64,000 nucleotides of DNA from the NCBI GenBank assembly GCA_964034945.1, contig OZ035962.1, positions 70,074,274 to 70,138,273 of the forward strand, given 5' to 3'. The notes under the pieces were generated by a model. It worked only from the letters and a program-made list of their open reading frames with translations. It was not told the DNA's origin and did no database searches. Position 1 is the stretch's first letter. Every line of letters begins with the position of its first letter. The translations under genes were made by a program, and so were the position numbers. Shown piece by piece: positions 41,605-53,559 of the stretch. Origin of the DNA: Chrysopilus asiliformis. Its lineage: Eukaryota > Arthropoda > Insecta > Diptera > Rhagionidae.

Positions 41605-41919
41605 CTAATTTGACCCCATAAAGCTAGAACCTGAATCGTCCGTCGATGCGTCCGTCATGCGTGCGTCCGGTTGACAGTTCGATGCGGTGACAGTTGGGTA
41701 CGGCAACGAATCTGGAGTTAATTCATTGTTTTGCACTTCTTCTATTAGTTTATCGTCGAAACAATTACTTTCAATTTGTTCCATACTTAAATTGCTTAAA
41801 TCGTAAACAAACTTTTTTGCGAAATGACATTTCCGTGCGTTGCCGCATGTAAAAGTAGAAATTCGACCTACTCTATGCGGTTGCCGCATCGGAAAACGTA
41901 TTTTTAGGGGAGTACTCAT
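41605..41919 (-). CDS. Unrecognised 104-codon frame, copy 2 (tandem duplicate)
   Basis: It is identical in its encoded protein to 39826-40140 and displaced by exactly 1,779 bp. It belongs to the second unit of the tandem duplication and carries no independent evidence of function. Confidence 0.35.
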   Translation of the reverse strand: MSTPLKIRFPMRQPHRVGRISTFTCGNARKCHFAKKFVYDLSNLSMEQIESNCFDDKLIEEVQNNELTPDSLPYPTVTASNCQPDARMTDASTDDSGSSFMGSN

Positions 41920-41988
41920 AGCAGCCCGTTGATTCTACTCGAACTGTCAACGTGACGGACGCATCGACATACGATTCAGGTTTTAGCT
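41630..41988 (-). mobile_element. MITE with an 11-bp duplication, copy 2 (tandem duplicate)
   Basis: Second copy of 39851-40209 produced by the 1,779-bp duplication, not by transposition. The same flanking TAAAGCTAGAA and flanking arm sequence are present. Confidence 0.6.
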
Positions 41989-42116
41989 TAAAGCTAGAAA
42001 AAAAATATGAAGATCCTAGTCAACCGCCCCTCTAAAGTAAAGTTTAGCCTTCTAGGGACGTTTTGATTTAGTAGTCATCGCATATTTACACATCAACGAG
42101 TAATTAAATAACAACT

Positions 42117-42981
42117 ACACGCAGAGAAAATATAGTAAATTTAACTATTTTATAATGGTGACTATTACTAAAATAGTTAATTTCAACTACAAAAACAGTT
42201 AATATCGACAATTTTTATACGAAATTTAACTACTTACAGCCTTATTAATAAACGTTAGTTAATTTTTATCAATGGTTTCCGCAGTGGATAACTCGAAATT
42301 CTTATTAATAAAACATTTTAAGAGTTAACTGACGTTAACTAACTCTGTGTTAGCTAACATACCGATTTCCTCGAGTTAAGGAGTTGATAACTTTTGACGG
42401 CGCATAACTCTAGCAAAAAAGACTGGAAGAAGCAATGATCCATTAAAAAAATGCAATTTATGTTGTTATATTATATTACCTTATCACTTGAACACCAATT
42501 TTCTGATGGCTTTCGTTCAATTTTTAAATTTTCCATTTTTAATTACTTTGCAGTCAATCACAATTAAACTAAAAGCACTAATTTCACTCCTATTTTAATA
42601 CCGTCTCCAAGGAAACGAATTTAAAAAACCCAAATATGAGTCAAATGTAAAAGATTTTCGTATTTTTTGGTACAATTTGGCACATTCAAGCTAAATTTTT
42701 AAATAAAATACGAGTTAGCTATTATATGGAGGAAATTTTTTTATTAATAAGAATAGTTATCTAATGGATAATTTTGCTATCTCGGAGTTAGTTAGCACAT
42801 GAGTTATCTCCGTGTTAGGGATTTTTTATTAATAAGGCTGTTAGTAGTCAAATTTACTATATTGTAGTTAAATTTACTACTTCTTCAATTGAAAATAAAT
42901 ATTTTGTAATTGAAATTAACTATTTCAGTGATAATCCTGATTTCCCATCATAAAGTAGTTCAATATTTTCTTTCTCTGCAT
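42117..42981. mobile_element. AT-rich inverted-repeat element around a TTA MITE
   Basis: Imperfect inverted ends TACACGCAGAGAAAATATAG and the complement of TACATGCAGAGAAAGAAAAT surround paired TAGTTAAATTTACTA-like segments. The MITE 42237-42840 lies at its centre. The left half is also present at 40338-40457 because of the tandem duplication. The right end overlaps an unrecognised minus-strand frame (42920-43135). Confidence 0.5.
42237..42840. mobile_element. PIF/Harbinger-like MITE (CAGCCTTATTAATAA)
   Basis: TTA at 42234-42236 and 42841-42843 flanks ends CAGCCTTATTAATAA and its complement. Many TAACTC/GAGTTA sub-repeats lie near both ends. Its first 527 bp also occur at 40458-40984, truncated by the tandem-duplication junction. 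It has no coding content. Confidence 0.72.
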
Positions 42982-44200
42982 GTATTTTAAGTAAAAATTG
43001 ATTTTTTGTTTGGGAACCATTTCCACTTAAATAATTTACAATAGTTCCAAAATCAACTGCGGTCATAGGAAAAGGGTCAATGTATCCTCCCTTTGAACAC
43101 AATAAAGTTTTCGAATTCCTATACTCTGACCTCATCGAATGATGATATATAATAAAAATCGAAACATTTTGTTGTTCTCTTTATTTTCCATGACACTAAA
43201 TTCATTGGAAGCCCTTTCCTACTGAGCACATTTTCGCTGAAGCCATCAGTAAATAGGACCTTTTTGTTCCATTAGTTTTATGGTCGTCCTATAGAATGAG
43301 TTATCGCTCAAATGACCAAAGTTGGGCCCGAAAAAGCGAAAGGATCGCCATCACTAACCAAACATCCAGCTCCACCCCGATCAGGCTCCATGAGAATTCA
43401 AATCGGATTCCGTCCGGGTCAGTGGTACTTTTCGGCTGATTAGTGACCATCTTTGCTGACGTTATTCACCCTTCCATAGGTTATTAAAGTTTGGTGTTAG
43501 GTGGTTCGAGAGCAAGTACTGGTAAAATATTTGTATTTCGAAGACGTTGAGGGAGCATAACAGAGTCTTAGTAAACATAAAGGTACATGCAAGAAAAAAG
43601 GATAAAAGGCATCCTGTTGTAATTGGTTGATTTTAAGGCCTCTTAAAATGAAAGTGTTCAAGGTTTTGAAATTTTTTTCACAAACCTATATTTTGTAGAC
43701 CAAACAGGCTATTACTTTCTTATAATCCATTTCATGGATTTATGTGATATATTAAAATTCCCAGCCGGCAATTTGAATGCAAACTGAATTCAAAGCGAAC
43801 CCTTTTCACTTAGGATTCAAATCTAACCCGATTACATTCGAACCTTTTGAACGGTCTTTGAATGTAAATTTGGAAGCTGGAGTGAATTTAGTGGAAATAG
43901 TCAATGTAAATCCAAATATGGATTCATAATGACTTCATATGGTGAATTCACATTGTAGCTTATAACTGAGAGTATGATATCTGACACTCGCGGCTATAAA
44001 AATGGATTTTATAAGAACTTTTATGAACAATTCAGTCAATTGTCTACAAAAGTATCAGATGTGATCATCGCCATATTTTTTCCCACGTAGTTTTGATTGT
44101 ATTAAAAAATTGATGTAAAATATAAGAATAAAAAAGTGAACTATACTGAAGAGAATTTATCAGCAAACTGGCAAAATTATTTAACTATACTACCGTTTAC
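42982..44200. other. No recognised gene
   Basis: The minus-strand frame 42920-43135 includes GGYIDPFPMTAVDFGTIVNY and could be a small exon or a decayed frame; no family is recognised. 43200-43500 is of mixed composition without repeats. The rest is AT-rich. Confidence 0.3.
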
Positions 44201-44202
44201 TA

Positions 44203-45550
44203 CGAGGGCGGGCTGAAAAGTAATCGGCCTAGGCGAGAGATAGCGTCACCAGGATCAAAAATCGAATAGCGTAGTGTAATCATTTGTGTTTGAAAAATAA
44301 TGCGAAAGATGAGATCAACCCCGAATTGATCGTTGCTTATGGCAACTTTACGCTTTCGATATCAACAATACAATATTGGACAGCTGAATTTAAACGCGGT
44401 CGTACGAGCATTTTTGATGAAGACCGTTCAGGCCGTCCAAAACAGGTCACCATATCAGAAATAGTCGATAAAATTCACGGTATCGTTATTGACGATCCAT
44501 GAATGAATGTGCATGAGATTGATGAGGATGGGGACATCTCAGGTAAACGAGTGGAGAATATTTTGCATGAATATTTATATATTGCAGGAATGTCGCTGTC
44601 AGAATGCTCGCTGTCAGATGGGTGCCGCATTTGCTCTCTGTTGACAACAAGCGCGACCATGTGTTTGGTAATGTTCAACCGCAATACGAAGGATATTTTC
44701 GTCGTTTCGTAACCGTGGACGAAACATGTATCCATTACACCACACCAGATACCAAGGAGCAGTCGAAACACTGGACTTATCCTGACGAATCGATGCCGAA
44801 GAGGCCTAGGTGGGTCTGCCGGTCACAGTTTTTTGAGATGCGCACGGTATCATTCACATTAATAACCTTGAAAAGGGCAAAACGATCACAGGCGTATGTT
44901 ATGCAGAGCTCAAACAATTGAACACGGATTTGAAGCGAAAGCGTTGGAACAATTGGACACGGATTTGAAGCGAAAGCGTCCAAATTTGGTGAAGAAAAAA
45001 GTGTTCTTCCACCAGGATAACGCACCGGCGCACAAGTTCCCAGTTGCAAAATTTCATGAATTGGGCTACGAATTGGTTCTGCATCAACCATATTCTACAG
45101 ATTTGGCCTCTTCCGACTATTATCTATTTTCAAACTTGAAGAAATGTCTTGGTAGTAAGAAATTTGGATCGAATGTGGAGGCTGATACGAAGATATGTTT
45201 TGAGGGCTTCGAGAAGTCGTATTATTCGGAGGGTGTCAAGAAATTGGAGAATCGTTGTACGAAGTGTATCGCCCAGAAAAGAGACTATTATCTTTATTCT
45301 GGCATTGTGGTCGGTCACAAGTCACAATCTGTTGTGGCCATCAATTGTGATGTTTACCTTGTGACTTTTGTGTGAATTGTGATTTGTCCAAATTGTGACT
45401 GAACACACAGAATACCAAAAAGTCACAAGTTGTGATTCACCTCGCTCTTGTGACCGGTCAGTGACAGTAGTCAGTTGAGAAATAAAATGAGTTTTGCCGA
45501 AAAAAAGCTGTGTTTTCTTCCATAGACCGATTATTTTTCAGCGCACCCCG
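44203..45550 (+). mobile_element. Decayed mariner element (irritans-like)
   Basis: Inverted ends CGAGGGCGGGCTGAAAAGTA and the complement of CGGGGTGCGCTGAAAAATA lie inside TA (44201-44202 and 45551-45552). The length (1,348 bp) is normal for mariner once a late insertion of about 170 bp (about 45294-45465) is allowed for. That insertion has CGGTCACAAG-like inverted ends and separates the codons RDYY from the stop. The transposase reading frame is described separately. Confidence 0.85.
44284..45300 (+). pseudogene. mariner transposase, multiply frameshifted
   Basis: The HTH region includes STIQYWTAEFKRGRTSIFDE and DRSGRPKQ, then a stop at 44500. Other frames continue with RFVTVDETCIHYTTPDTKEQ (first catalytic Asp), GIIHINNLEKGKTITG, KKKVFFHQDNAPAHKF (second Asp), LHQPYSTDLASSDYYLF (third block, canonical order SPDLAPSD) and KKLENRCTKCIAQKRDYY. 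A 35-bp direct duplication at about 44915-44984 (CAATTG-ACACGGATTTGAAG units) adds a frameshift. It is clearly inactive. Confidence 0.85.
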
Positions 45551-45552
45551 TA

Positions 45553-48500
45553 TAACAGGTCGGTCAGTTTAATTTTTGGATCGGATTTTTATTTCGCGAT
45601 GAACAAAACCACACTAGCAATAAGATTTAAAAATAAATAGGCGATCTGCACTCACATTTCAAAACATGAATTTAACGCGAATTCACTATTCGGGCGTTCA
45701 CCAAATTGCCAGTTGGGTTATTGCAGTACACGGAGAAAAATCGTGTCTAGATTTATTCCTGAATTTTCTATCAGGACGAATTCGGGCAATCTCTCCCATA
45801 TTTGCAGACACCATTGCCAACATACTTATATCGCTTCCATTCAATTTTTGTCTCCACATATAATTCGCATGTGAATAGCAAATACGTCGTCAAGTGAAGG
45901 ATTCAAGTTGATTTTGTATCAGTACGTAGGGCAGAGGCCGACTAAGTTGGAGGGTCACCTGTACACGGATTGGTAGAGTGACAGACAGCCTGTGGTCTAT
46001 TTCATCGAACTACAAATTACAATTACAAATTTGTACTAAAGCAAAATAAGCCAATAATTTACAAGTTTTGTTAAAAAAACACTTGTAAGTTAGAAACACA
46101 CTTTTGTAAAACGACTCAAATCGACCTACGAGTAGTCGGAAAATGTGTTTAAAGCAAAATCAAGAGGTCGACATTTTTCATTAATAGAATACATTGAAAC
46201 CTCGATACTTTATACCCACTGTACCCCTCGATAGTGTGTTCCCCACATTTCGGTCAACGTTACACTCCAAAGCAAACCTACGAAAGTATCACTCTCCGAA
46301 TTTAATGAAACTTTACACATTTATAGAACTGTTTTATTCGGACAGTAATTCGTTTTTAATGGGTTTACCCCTTAGCTTAACGAAAAATTTCAGACAATTT
46401 TATAATCTTCTCTGTTTTGTAATAAGTTGTATAGGGTTTTTTTAGTTAGAAAGTTTTTTACTAATCGATCTCATTTTAAATCGGCAGTTCGGGTTAGGCA
46501 ATTGATAGTCGTTGCTGCTTTTTTCGTATTCCTGCAATTAATTTACCTTTCAACACTTTTTTCGCATGCGGATGTTTACGGATAAATTTTAGCCATGAAT
46601 CATTTCACTATCAATTGATCGATCATGGACTTCTATTCGATTACATTCCATTCATGCGTTCCATTACAATTGCCTTTTGGTCGCGGCCATGGAAAATTTC
46701 CACATCAAAAATTAAGTTCTCCAGATTAGTCTCCGCCGTTTCTAAATTGTCCATAACATTTCTTCACTGGTTCAAGTCGATAACTGCAACTTAATATTTT
46801 AAACCTACAACAAGGTGATTTCAGATTCGGTAACACTATGAGTCATACAATGAATCTATACTTAAAATTTGTGGCAGTTTTACATTTTTAGACGACCGAC
46901 CAATGTTTTCGAAAACACTTGCCAATCATTTGTTCAGCAAGAAATTTTCGCACAATTTGGTGCAATTTTCGGTTAATTGTAGTTGAAGAAGTGATTTTTC
47001 TTTTGCGAGATCTTAGAGCTTGCGTATTGAAGCGCTACATGAAAAGTTAATGTGCCATATCTATATATATATTGGGTCGAATGAACAAAAATCAAGTCAA
47101 TGCTTGACGTTTTAAACAATCTTACAAGCATTTGCTTAAAGCAAAAGTTTAATCTAAAAGTATTTGCTTAAAAAAGTGTGAAGAAAAAAAATTCGAATGC
47201 TTCAAAGTATTTGCTGGAAAACTTGTCAGTACTATGATTTCGCGGTGTAATAGAACGTTTATCTTTTAAAGTCAGTACTTATATTAATATATCAGTACTA
47301 GCCAGTATTTATTTCCAGGTAGCAGCTAGCCTGAAATTAGCATAATTTAGGTTTACATAGTTAAAACTTTCAAAAATAATTTTTCGTGATACCAAGACTA
47401 CTTTTAAATTAACCGATTTTGGAAAAAATAATATTTGTGAAAATTTTCTTTTTGATTTGTTCATTTGCGAATAATTCTCGCGCGAATTTAATTTTTGATT
47501 CATTCGCGAATTTGATCCTCGTGTTAAAACAAGGTGGTTGGGGTGGGTTTATAATTTATAAAAACTATAAAGTGACAAGCGGATAAACGAATACTGCAAA
47601 AGAATCAAAAGATATGACTCTTTTCGATTTTTCTTCGAAAAATTGAGTTAAAAGGGGTTTCGATTCGCTCGCGTCGAATTAAACAGCTAAAAATGATTTT
47701 CAATTCATTCGAATCGAAAAGGTGAAATTCTCTGTGAAAAGAATCATTCACGAATTTTTTTTTAGAAAATTCTATTCGAGAACGATTCAAATGCAAAAGA
47801 ATTTTATTTTCGATTCCCGAATCGAATTTTTCCGTACCCTGATTCCAACAGAAAAACTGGCGTATTCGTTTTTTTGTGTAATCATACCCAAAATTATGGC
47901 ACAAAAATCCGGCGTACTTGATACAATTTAACAAGTGCTCGTTGTAACAGGTGTTTAATGTTAATAAAAAACATGATATAAATTGAATAAAAATTACAAA
48001 AAAAAATTACAAAAAAAAATTAAAATTTTATTTGGCACATTTTTTGTAGTAATCATATTTATTTTGTGTTTTAACCATTGAACCACTTCTGATTCATGGT
48101 TTTTACTCGACCTTCTAGCAATGAATTATCCTATTGGAATTTCTCGGCTTATAGGTCTGCAAAAACAAAAAATAATATAACAAAAATATTAGATTATTTT
48201 TGTGGATGTTTTCACCTCCAATTTCCCCCCAATAGGTCAGGCATGTCTGCCCTGATCATATTTATCAAAACATACTAGTCTAAAACCGATTTTCGAAGTG
48301 GGAAGACGAATTTCTGGGTTTCAAAACCAAAATCGAACCTGGTTTGCATTGCCTAGGTGTATAAACCGAGCAAACTAGGGCTAACCCGATTAAATTTTCT
48401 TTCAAAATTTTTGGGCAAAAAAAAGGATATTGCAACACTTTTTGAAAATTATTAAAATTTTTGTGTTATCGCTACACTTTGGTATAAATGTCTCTTGATT

Positions 48501-48720
48501 TTCTTACAAAAAATATATTTTTATAATTTCATATTTTCAAATCTAGCGTTTTTAGACTGTACTGTATATATTGTATGACTACCCCCAGTGGCGCATCACG
48601 GCCTGGTGGCGTCCGGGCGGAAATCGGAGTTTGTGGGGCTTTTTCATACTTTGTAAATAACTGCAACTGAAATTGTGAAAACGCAAAAAGAGAAAAACGC
48701 TCCGCAGGTGAATTTTTTTA
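45553..48720. other. No recognised gene or element
   Basis: About 3 kb of AT-rich DNA. Open frames are 109 codons or fewer; those at 47605-47934 on both strands mirror each other around GAATCGAA-rich sequence and are not genes. No long inverted repeat or target duplication was noticed. Confidence 0.35.
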
Positions 48721-48727
48721 GTTATAC

Positions 48728-49372
48728 TCACCCTTGTTCGATTCGCTACGCGATCGGTGTTCTGAAAAACGGCGTTTGCTGTTTAAAAATACGGCAAACA
48801 TCGCATGCAAACGCAGTGTCAAAAATCAGCTGGTTGTATTTATTTCTTGGTTTTGCAAGTGAAAACGTTTGATTGTAGTTTGAAAATGGATTTAACACTC
48901 CCATTATATTTGTTAATGAGGCAGGACGAGGTAAATTCACTGAGAAACCAAAGAAGGTTACTGAGAGATTCTTCGAACGTAATGGGGTTAAGTGAAGGCT
49001 TGTAACTATACTTTCATTTTATCGATTAATAGGTGGAATTGTGAAGTATTTGTTAAACTTGGAGTTCCCCTGCTATTTGAAAAAAACACTTTATTAATCA
49101 TGATTCATAAAATTGAAAAAATATTTGCCCAACTTGCATTTTGTCAATCACGGCCAACACCAAACGCGAGAAAACTCAAGTGAGCAATTTAACCTCAAAT
49201 ATCAGCTCCCGGCGAATCTCAGAAGAACGAAAATCGAATCGAATGCGTTGCTCCGCGTTCAACTCAAGTTGGTCACTGCGTATTCAAGAACAACGAAAAT
49301 GGAATATCGAGTACTGATCGAGTAAATATCGAACAAACTAACGTAACGCCGTATCTCAGAACAAGGGTGATT
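48728..49372. mobile_element. TIR element with TCACCCTTGTTC ends (repeat G)
   Basis: TCACCCTTGTTC at 48728 returns inverted as GAACAAGGGTGA at about 49361-49372. The right part (49085-49375) matches repeat G at 8100-8410. Phrases AAACGGCGTTTGC and CGCTACGCGATCGG lie near the left end. Open frames inside are short and not conserved with the other copy. Superfamily unassigned. Confidence 0.5.
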
Positions 49373-49375
49373 ACC

Positions 49376-50424
49376 TTCAACAAGAACTCTCCCGAAACCG
49401 AATACGATCAGCACACTTTCCATCCATTTTTGATTTTGACTTCTTTTGAGATGGACCGAAATTCGCTTCTCCTAAAATCGTCCTCCTTCGCTACGCTACT
49501 GATTACCCTTTGAAAATAAAATCCCTGACAATGAATAAATTTATCGAATGGGTTCACAATAATTTAATTATTAACGGTTGTCGAGTCAGCCAACTCCCAC
49601 TTTTTTCGCATGCATATTTTCTTAAAATGAAAAGAATTATATATATAAATTAACCTTGCCTTTTGTTATCGTAATTTTAGCAAGCAACAATATAACACAA
49701 TGCACGAAATAAAATATTTTCTTAATAAGGTTTTCTGTTCGGGGGCTCCATTATGATATCAGAATGTTCCATCCATACCTATTTTTTTGGTTGAAAGCAA
49801 AACTCGAAGAAAAATTGAGAATATGAAAAGCTCTCCACTTTTGCCCCAATTTTCTTTAATTTTCTTCTTTTCACTGGCATTTAGGTTGGAGTATATAGAC
49901 GCATATTTCTTATGGGAAATTGTACACTTGGCGATAATTTGCTTTAACGGCTGAATATATTATATGACGATATATTCAAATTTTGTTTAACTGCCGAGGA
50001 AAAAACTGAACTGTGAAGATAGTAAGTTAAAAGACGGAATATTGAAAAAAAACTTCTGTTTTGAATCGCAAAATTCTGGCTTCTGCGCAATTACACACGA
50101 AATTGATCTGAAAAGGGGAAAATTGAAAAAACCGACCGAATGATAGAAAAACATTTTTGGAAATATGACAGCAATTTGTTCTTGAATTCAGAATTCGAGA
50201 GAATTAAATGTGCTTAAGACGTATGTACATATGGATGAAATGGAAATCGTTACCGGATTTATCGTTAGTAGGGTAGAGTTTGAACGAAAGCAGGATTGCT
50301 TATAGTGGAACGAAAGGACATTTTTTTCCTGCATTGAAAAGTAAATCAGTAAAAATATTAGTTTTTATAGTTTATAAGCACTGCCCTATGTGTTATAGAC
50401 GTCCTCTCCCTTTTTATTCCATCT
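49376..50424. other. No recognised gene or element
   Basis: AT-rich DNA without notable open frames or inverted repeats. Confidence 0.4.
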
Positions 50425-50428
50425 TTAA

Positions 50429-50686
50429 CCCTTGAGCACTCGCGCTAATTCGTTCTCAACATTTGCAAATTTGAGGCATGAAGCTCTCAATAAATGTGGG
50501 AGACATACAATTTGAGAACGGTTGTTGCCACTTAGAATTTCACAACACAAATGAAAATTGCCTAACTTGCTCGTAACGGTTAAAAACTCAGCTACTAGGA
50601 AAGCCCCGTTATATGCGATTCATTGAAATATTCCAATGTAAAGTTGTTTCGGGTATTTTTTTTACCCATGCGCGAGTGCTCAAAGG
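50429..50686. mobile_element. piggyBac-like MITE (258 bp)
   Basis: TTAA at 50425-50428 and 50687-50690 flanks ends CCCTTGAGCACTCGCGC and the complement of CCTTTGAGCACTCGCGC. A subterminal TTTGAGAACG/CGTTCTCAAC pair is also present. Exact TTAA and CCYTTG ends are the piggyBac signature. It is non-coding. Confidence 0.78.
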
Positions 50687-50922
50687 TTAATAAAAACGAC
50701 AATCGGCCCTTTTTCTCAGTTTAGCTGTGTCTGACTAGTGTACTCGTCATGACTAAATGGCAATGTTATACCTTGTGGCAAGTGAATACGACACAATTTA
50801 TATTCGATTCTGAATCAGATCCGCTAAACTGGGTCTCACTACATTCTAGGCTTTGCATTACCAAAACGAAATTCCAATATCAGTATTTCGATATTTTCGG
50901 TATTACAAAAAAAAATCAATCA

Positions 50923-51421
50923 GGGTATTCACAGTCGTCTTTTAAATTGCGGGAAAATTTACCGCTCGGTAATTCAGTCAAATTTAACAGATTTTTACCG
51001 AGACGGTAACTTGGTTCATGTAAAAATGAATTACCGGGTTCGGTAATTGTATACATGCCATGAGTCGTGTTTTTCGGCCCGGGTATTCGGTATCAAGAAT
51101 CAACCGCGGGTGGCGCTAGTAATGTTTTTAGTTGTCAAATTTTCTCGCTGGCTTTTTGTTAATCTCATCGGACTGATGCAAATTTTTTCAATTTTGATAG
51201 CCGTTGCCACAATAGAAATTCAAAAGAATACATCAAACATGGATTTAAAGGTATGTGACATATTTTACAATCAAAATCGCAGTTCATGATTTGGTCACGT
51301 ATCAAATAAAAACGCTGTTCTCAAATCTGTGCTGTGGGATGTTCACAGCAGAATATTTTCAGTCTTTTAATATTACCGAAAATACCGAATACCGAAAATT
51401 AAAAGAGGATTGTGAATACCC
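50923..51421 (+). mobile_element. GGGTATTCACA MITE, intact copy C
   Basis: TCA at 50920-50922 and 51422-51424 flanks this 499-bp copy. It holds a frame (51047-51289) conserved with the copy at 35232-35474, including FSRWLFVNLIGLMQIFSILI and ATIEIQKNTSNMDLK. Directly after MDLK there is a GTATGTG donor. ATGGATTTAAAG may be the true start codon and first exon end of a lost transposase, with the long frame only overlapping it. It sits inside a decayed repeat rich in CGGTATT phrases (50870-51460). Confidence 0.75.
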
Positions 51422-51683
51422 TCAGTACCGATTTCGGTATTATTACTCGGTATCTCTAATGTATGCCGATATCAATACTGGTATTCAAAGAATTGTACAT
51501 TTAATTCACTAGATTAATATAAGGAACATTTTATGTTTATTATACACACTGTTTGCGATTAAATTATGAATTCCCGTTAAATTCTCTTAGCAACAAAGAA
51601 CCATGCAAGAAATAGCGTTTTTCGTGCCCCTGGGTTAACTTTTGAACCCGTGTTTTTGAACTTTATTTCTTTCATCTCGCTAT

Positions 51684-51757
51684 TGTGAAACCATTTTTAC
51701 ATTTGTATTCCTTTTTCAAAAAGGAAAAAGGAATACGAATGTAAAAATGGTTTCACA
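51684..51757. repeat. 74-bp hairpin
   Basis: TGTGAAACCATTTTTACATT and its complement pair almost perfectly over 34 bp, with a very small A-rich loop. No flanking duplication was read. It is too tightly paired for a typical pre-miRNA, and more likely a MITE relic. Confidence 0.7.
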
Positions 51758-52044
51758 TTTAACTTGCCTAGAAATGTTTGTAAGTTTTGAACACATTTGC
51801 TTTATAACTATTCAAGAATTCAACAAAAAAATTTATTAAAATTCATTCATTATTCATCACATATTTACATAGTTTTTCATACTGGATCAATGCGATAAAA
51901 TACGATTTGATGTCGCAAAAAATAAAATTATATTTAAAAAATCAATTTTTTATATTATAAAAAAACTCATTATTTGAATAAATATTTGATAGGTGGATCA
52001 TATTTTTAATATATTAAAAAAAAGTGTCTCAATAGCAGTGGTTA

Positions 52045-52206
52045 CTCGGCCTTTACACGCGACTGTAAAGTCTGTCAGTAGCACAGACTTATATGTCAAA
52101 TTACTGACAACGAATTAAAATACATTTAGCGAACTGGCAGTCAGTGCATTTACACGAGTCTGTGTCAGCGACTGTGTCAGCTCTACAGACGCGTGTAATG
52201 GCCGGG
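52045..52206. mobile_element. PIF/Harbinger-like MITE (162 bp)
   Basis: TTA at 52042-52044 and 52207-52209 flanks ends CTCGGCCTTTACACGCG and the complement of CCCGGCCATTACACGCG. Inside, several ACTGACAG/CTGTCAG and AGACT motifs pair. It is non-coding. Confidence 0.72.
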
Positions 52207-52209
52207 TTA

Positions 52210-53230
52210 GTGATCCTGCGAATGTCGCCACCTTAGTTGTCTATCACTTTGATAGTGGATTTATGTAAAACGAAATTTTATTCTTACATGAAAGTTTTCT
52301 TCTAGCAAATCGATTTTCGTCGGACAGTAGAAAAAGATATTCGAACTTAACCTTACATTATCGCAGTTTGAATTTAATTACGCTTAACGAAATATTCAAA
52401 TGTCAATCTGGAGTTGAAAAGTCCACATAATGTTTAAAATATTCCGGTTTGATGTTTTTCTCTATGGGGCATTGATTACCGAAACCTATATTTGAAAAGC
52501 TCAAAAACCGGTATTACGAAATTGGAAAATTTTCCGGTATTTTGATTTCGGTATTGAAAATATTGGTCCGGGATCTGGGTTTCGGCAATACCAACTACAA
52601 TATGCTTAGTTTAAGATTGTGGTCCAATAGAAGCTTTGCTTACTTTGCTTTTCTGAAGCATTCGAGGCGATCAAAGTAAGCAAAGAATATCTAGGCCCAA
52701 TGCACGCTTTGCTATGAGCGCTTTAAATCTCGCAATTCTGTTGTATTTATATCTGCTGAGTGAAAAAAAAGGTTCTGCAAGCATTTCAACAATAAAAATC
52801 AATTTATAATGCATTTTGTACGTTATTTTTGTTTTATTTTATTGGGTGAAAAACTCAATTGTCAGAACTGTCAAAGCTCATAAAGCAAAGCGTCTAATTG
52901 AGAATTGCTCGAATCGAAGTTTTGCTTCGGACGCTTTTGCATTAAGCCTGCTTCCATAATGAAACTGATTTTAATTCAACTGCAAAAACGAGTTAACCAA
53001 GCAGCGCTCCTATTGGGCCATCACCTTAAGACACGAAATATTGCTCAGATTCAAACATTGGCAGGTCGTTAACGGAAAGTATTATCAGAAAAATTGTGAA
53101 TCTTAATAATTTACGTCTATTTAATATGCAAGGCAAAGCCAATGAATAGATTTTTACAAAATCTGAATGAATAGATTTAACAAAATCTATGACGAGCTCT
53201 TTTTTTTATAAATAAGGACAATCCTTATTG
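52210..53230. other. No gene; decayed repeats
   Basis: 52430-52610 has scattered CCGGTATT/AATACCGG phrases like those around copy C and 58150-58240. 52610-52960 has AAGCTTTGCTTACTTTGC and its reverse-like TTTTGCTTCGGACGC, perhaps a worn TIR element. No coding content. Confidence 0.35.
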
Positions 53231-53235
53231 AAAGC

Positions 53236-53556
53236 ATAACAAAAGCTATAATTGCCTATCTGGCAATTATTGAAAACCCGTATGGTGATATTCGTATCAA
53301 AATTCGACCAGTTGTACCAAAATTCCACTTTGAAGTCAAACTTTCCAATAAGATTTTTTAAAATGTATTCCAATCGGATTTTGATGTATGGGAGTTTTAT
53401 GTAGAATCATATCCTAAATAACTTTTGTTCTTGCACTTTTTTGATAAGATGCTCCGTTTTTGAGATATTCACAAAAAACGATTTCGTTCGTATGGGGGGT
53501 ACCCCCCCTAATGGTCAATTTTTGCCCATTAACGAACTTAGCCTCGCATTTTTATG
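53236..53556 (+). repeat. Dispersed repeat A, copy 5 (truncated)
   Basis: It begins ATAACAAAAGCT with the terminal hairpin (one mismatch, ATAATTGCCT-atc-TGGCAATTAT) and runs to CCTCGCATTTTTATG, where similarity stops. It is non-coding. Confidence 0.7.
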
Positions 53557-53559
53557 AAA

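Larger units (their letters stand above)
39206..42763 (+). repeat. 1,779-bp direct tandem duplication
   Basis: 39206-40984 and 40985-42763 correspond base for base with a constant offset of 1,779. Everything I compared, including a 104-codon frame and all element borders, was identical and free of indels. The unit starts inside the hAT element and ends inside a TTA-flanked MITE, so its borders ignore transposon ends. The junction is CTAAAATTC, with a few bases of shared A/T. It is a recent duplication or an assembly artefact. Confidence 0.9.

Noticed and set aside
45130..45364. Open frames overlapping the mariner transposase on both strands
   Set aside because: Shadows of the transposase frame, which has the catalytic motifs.
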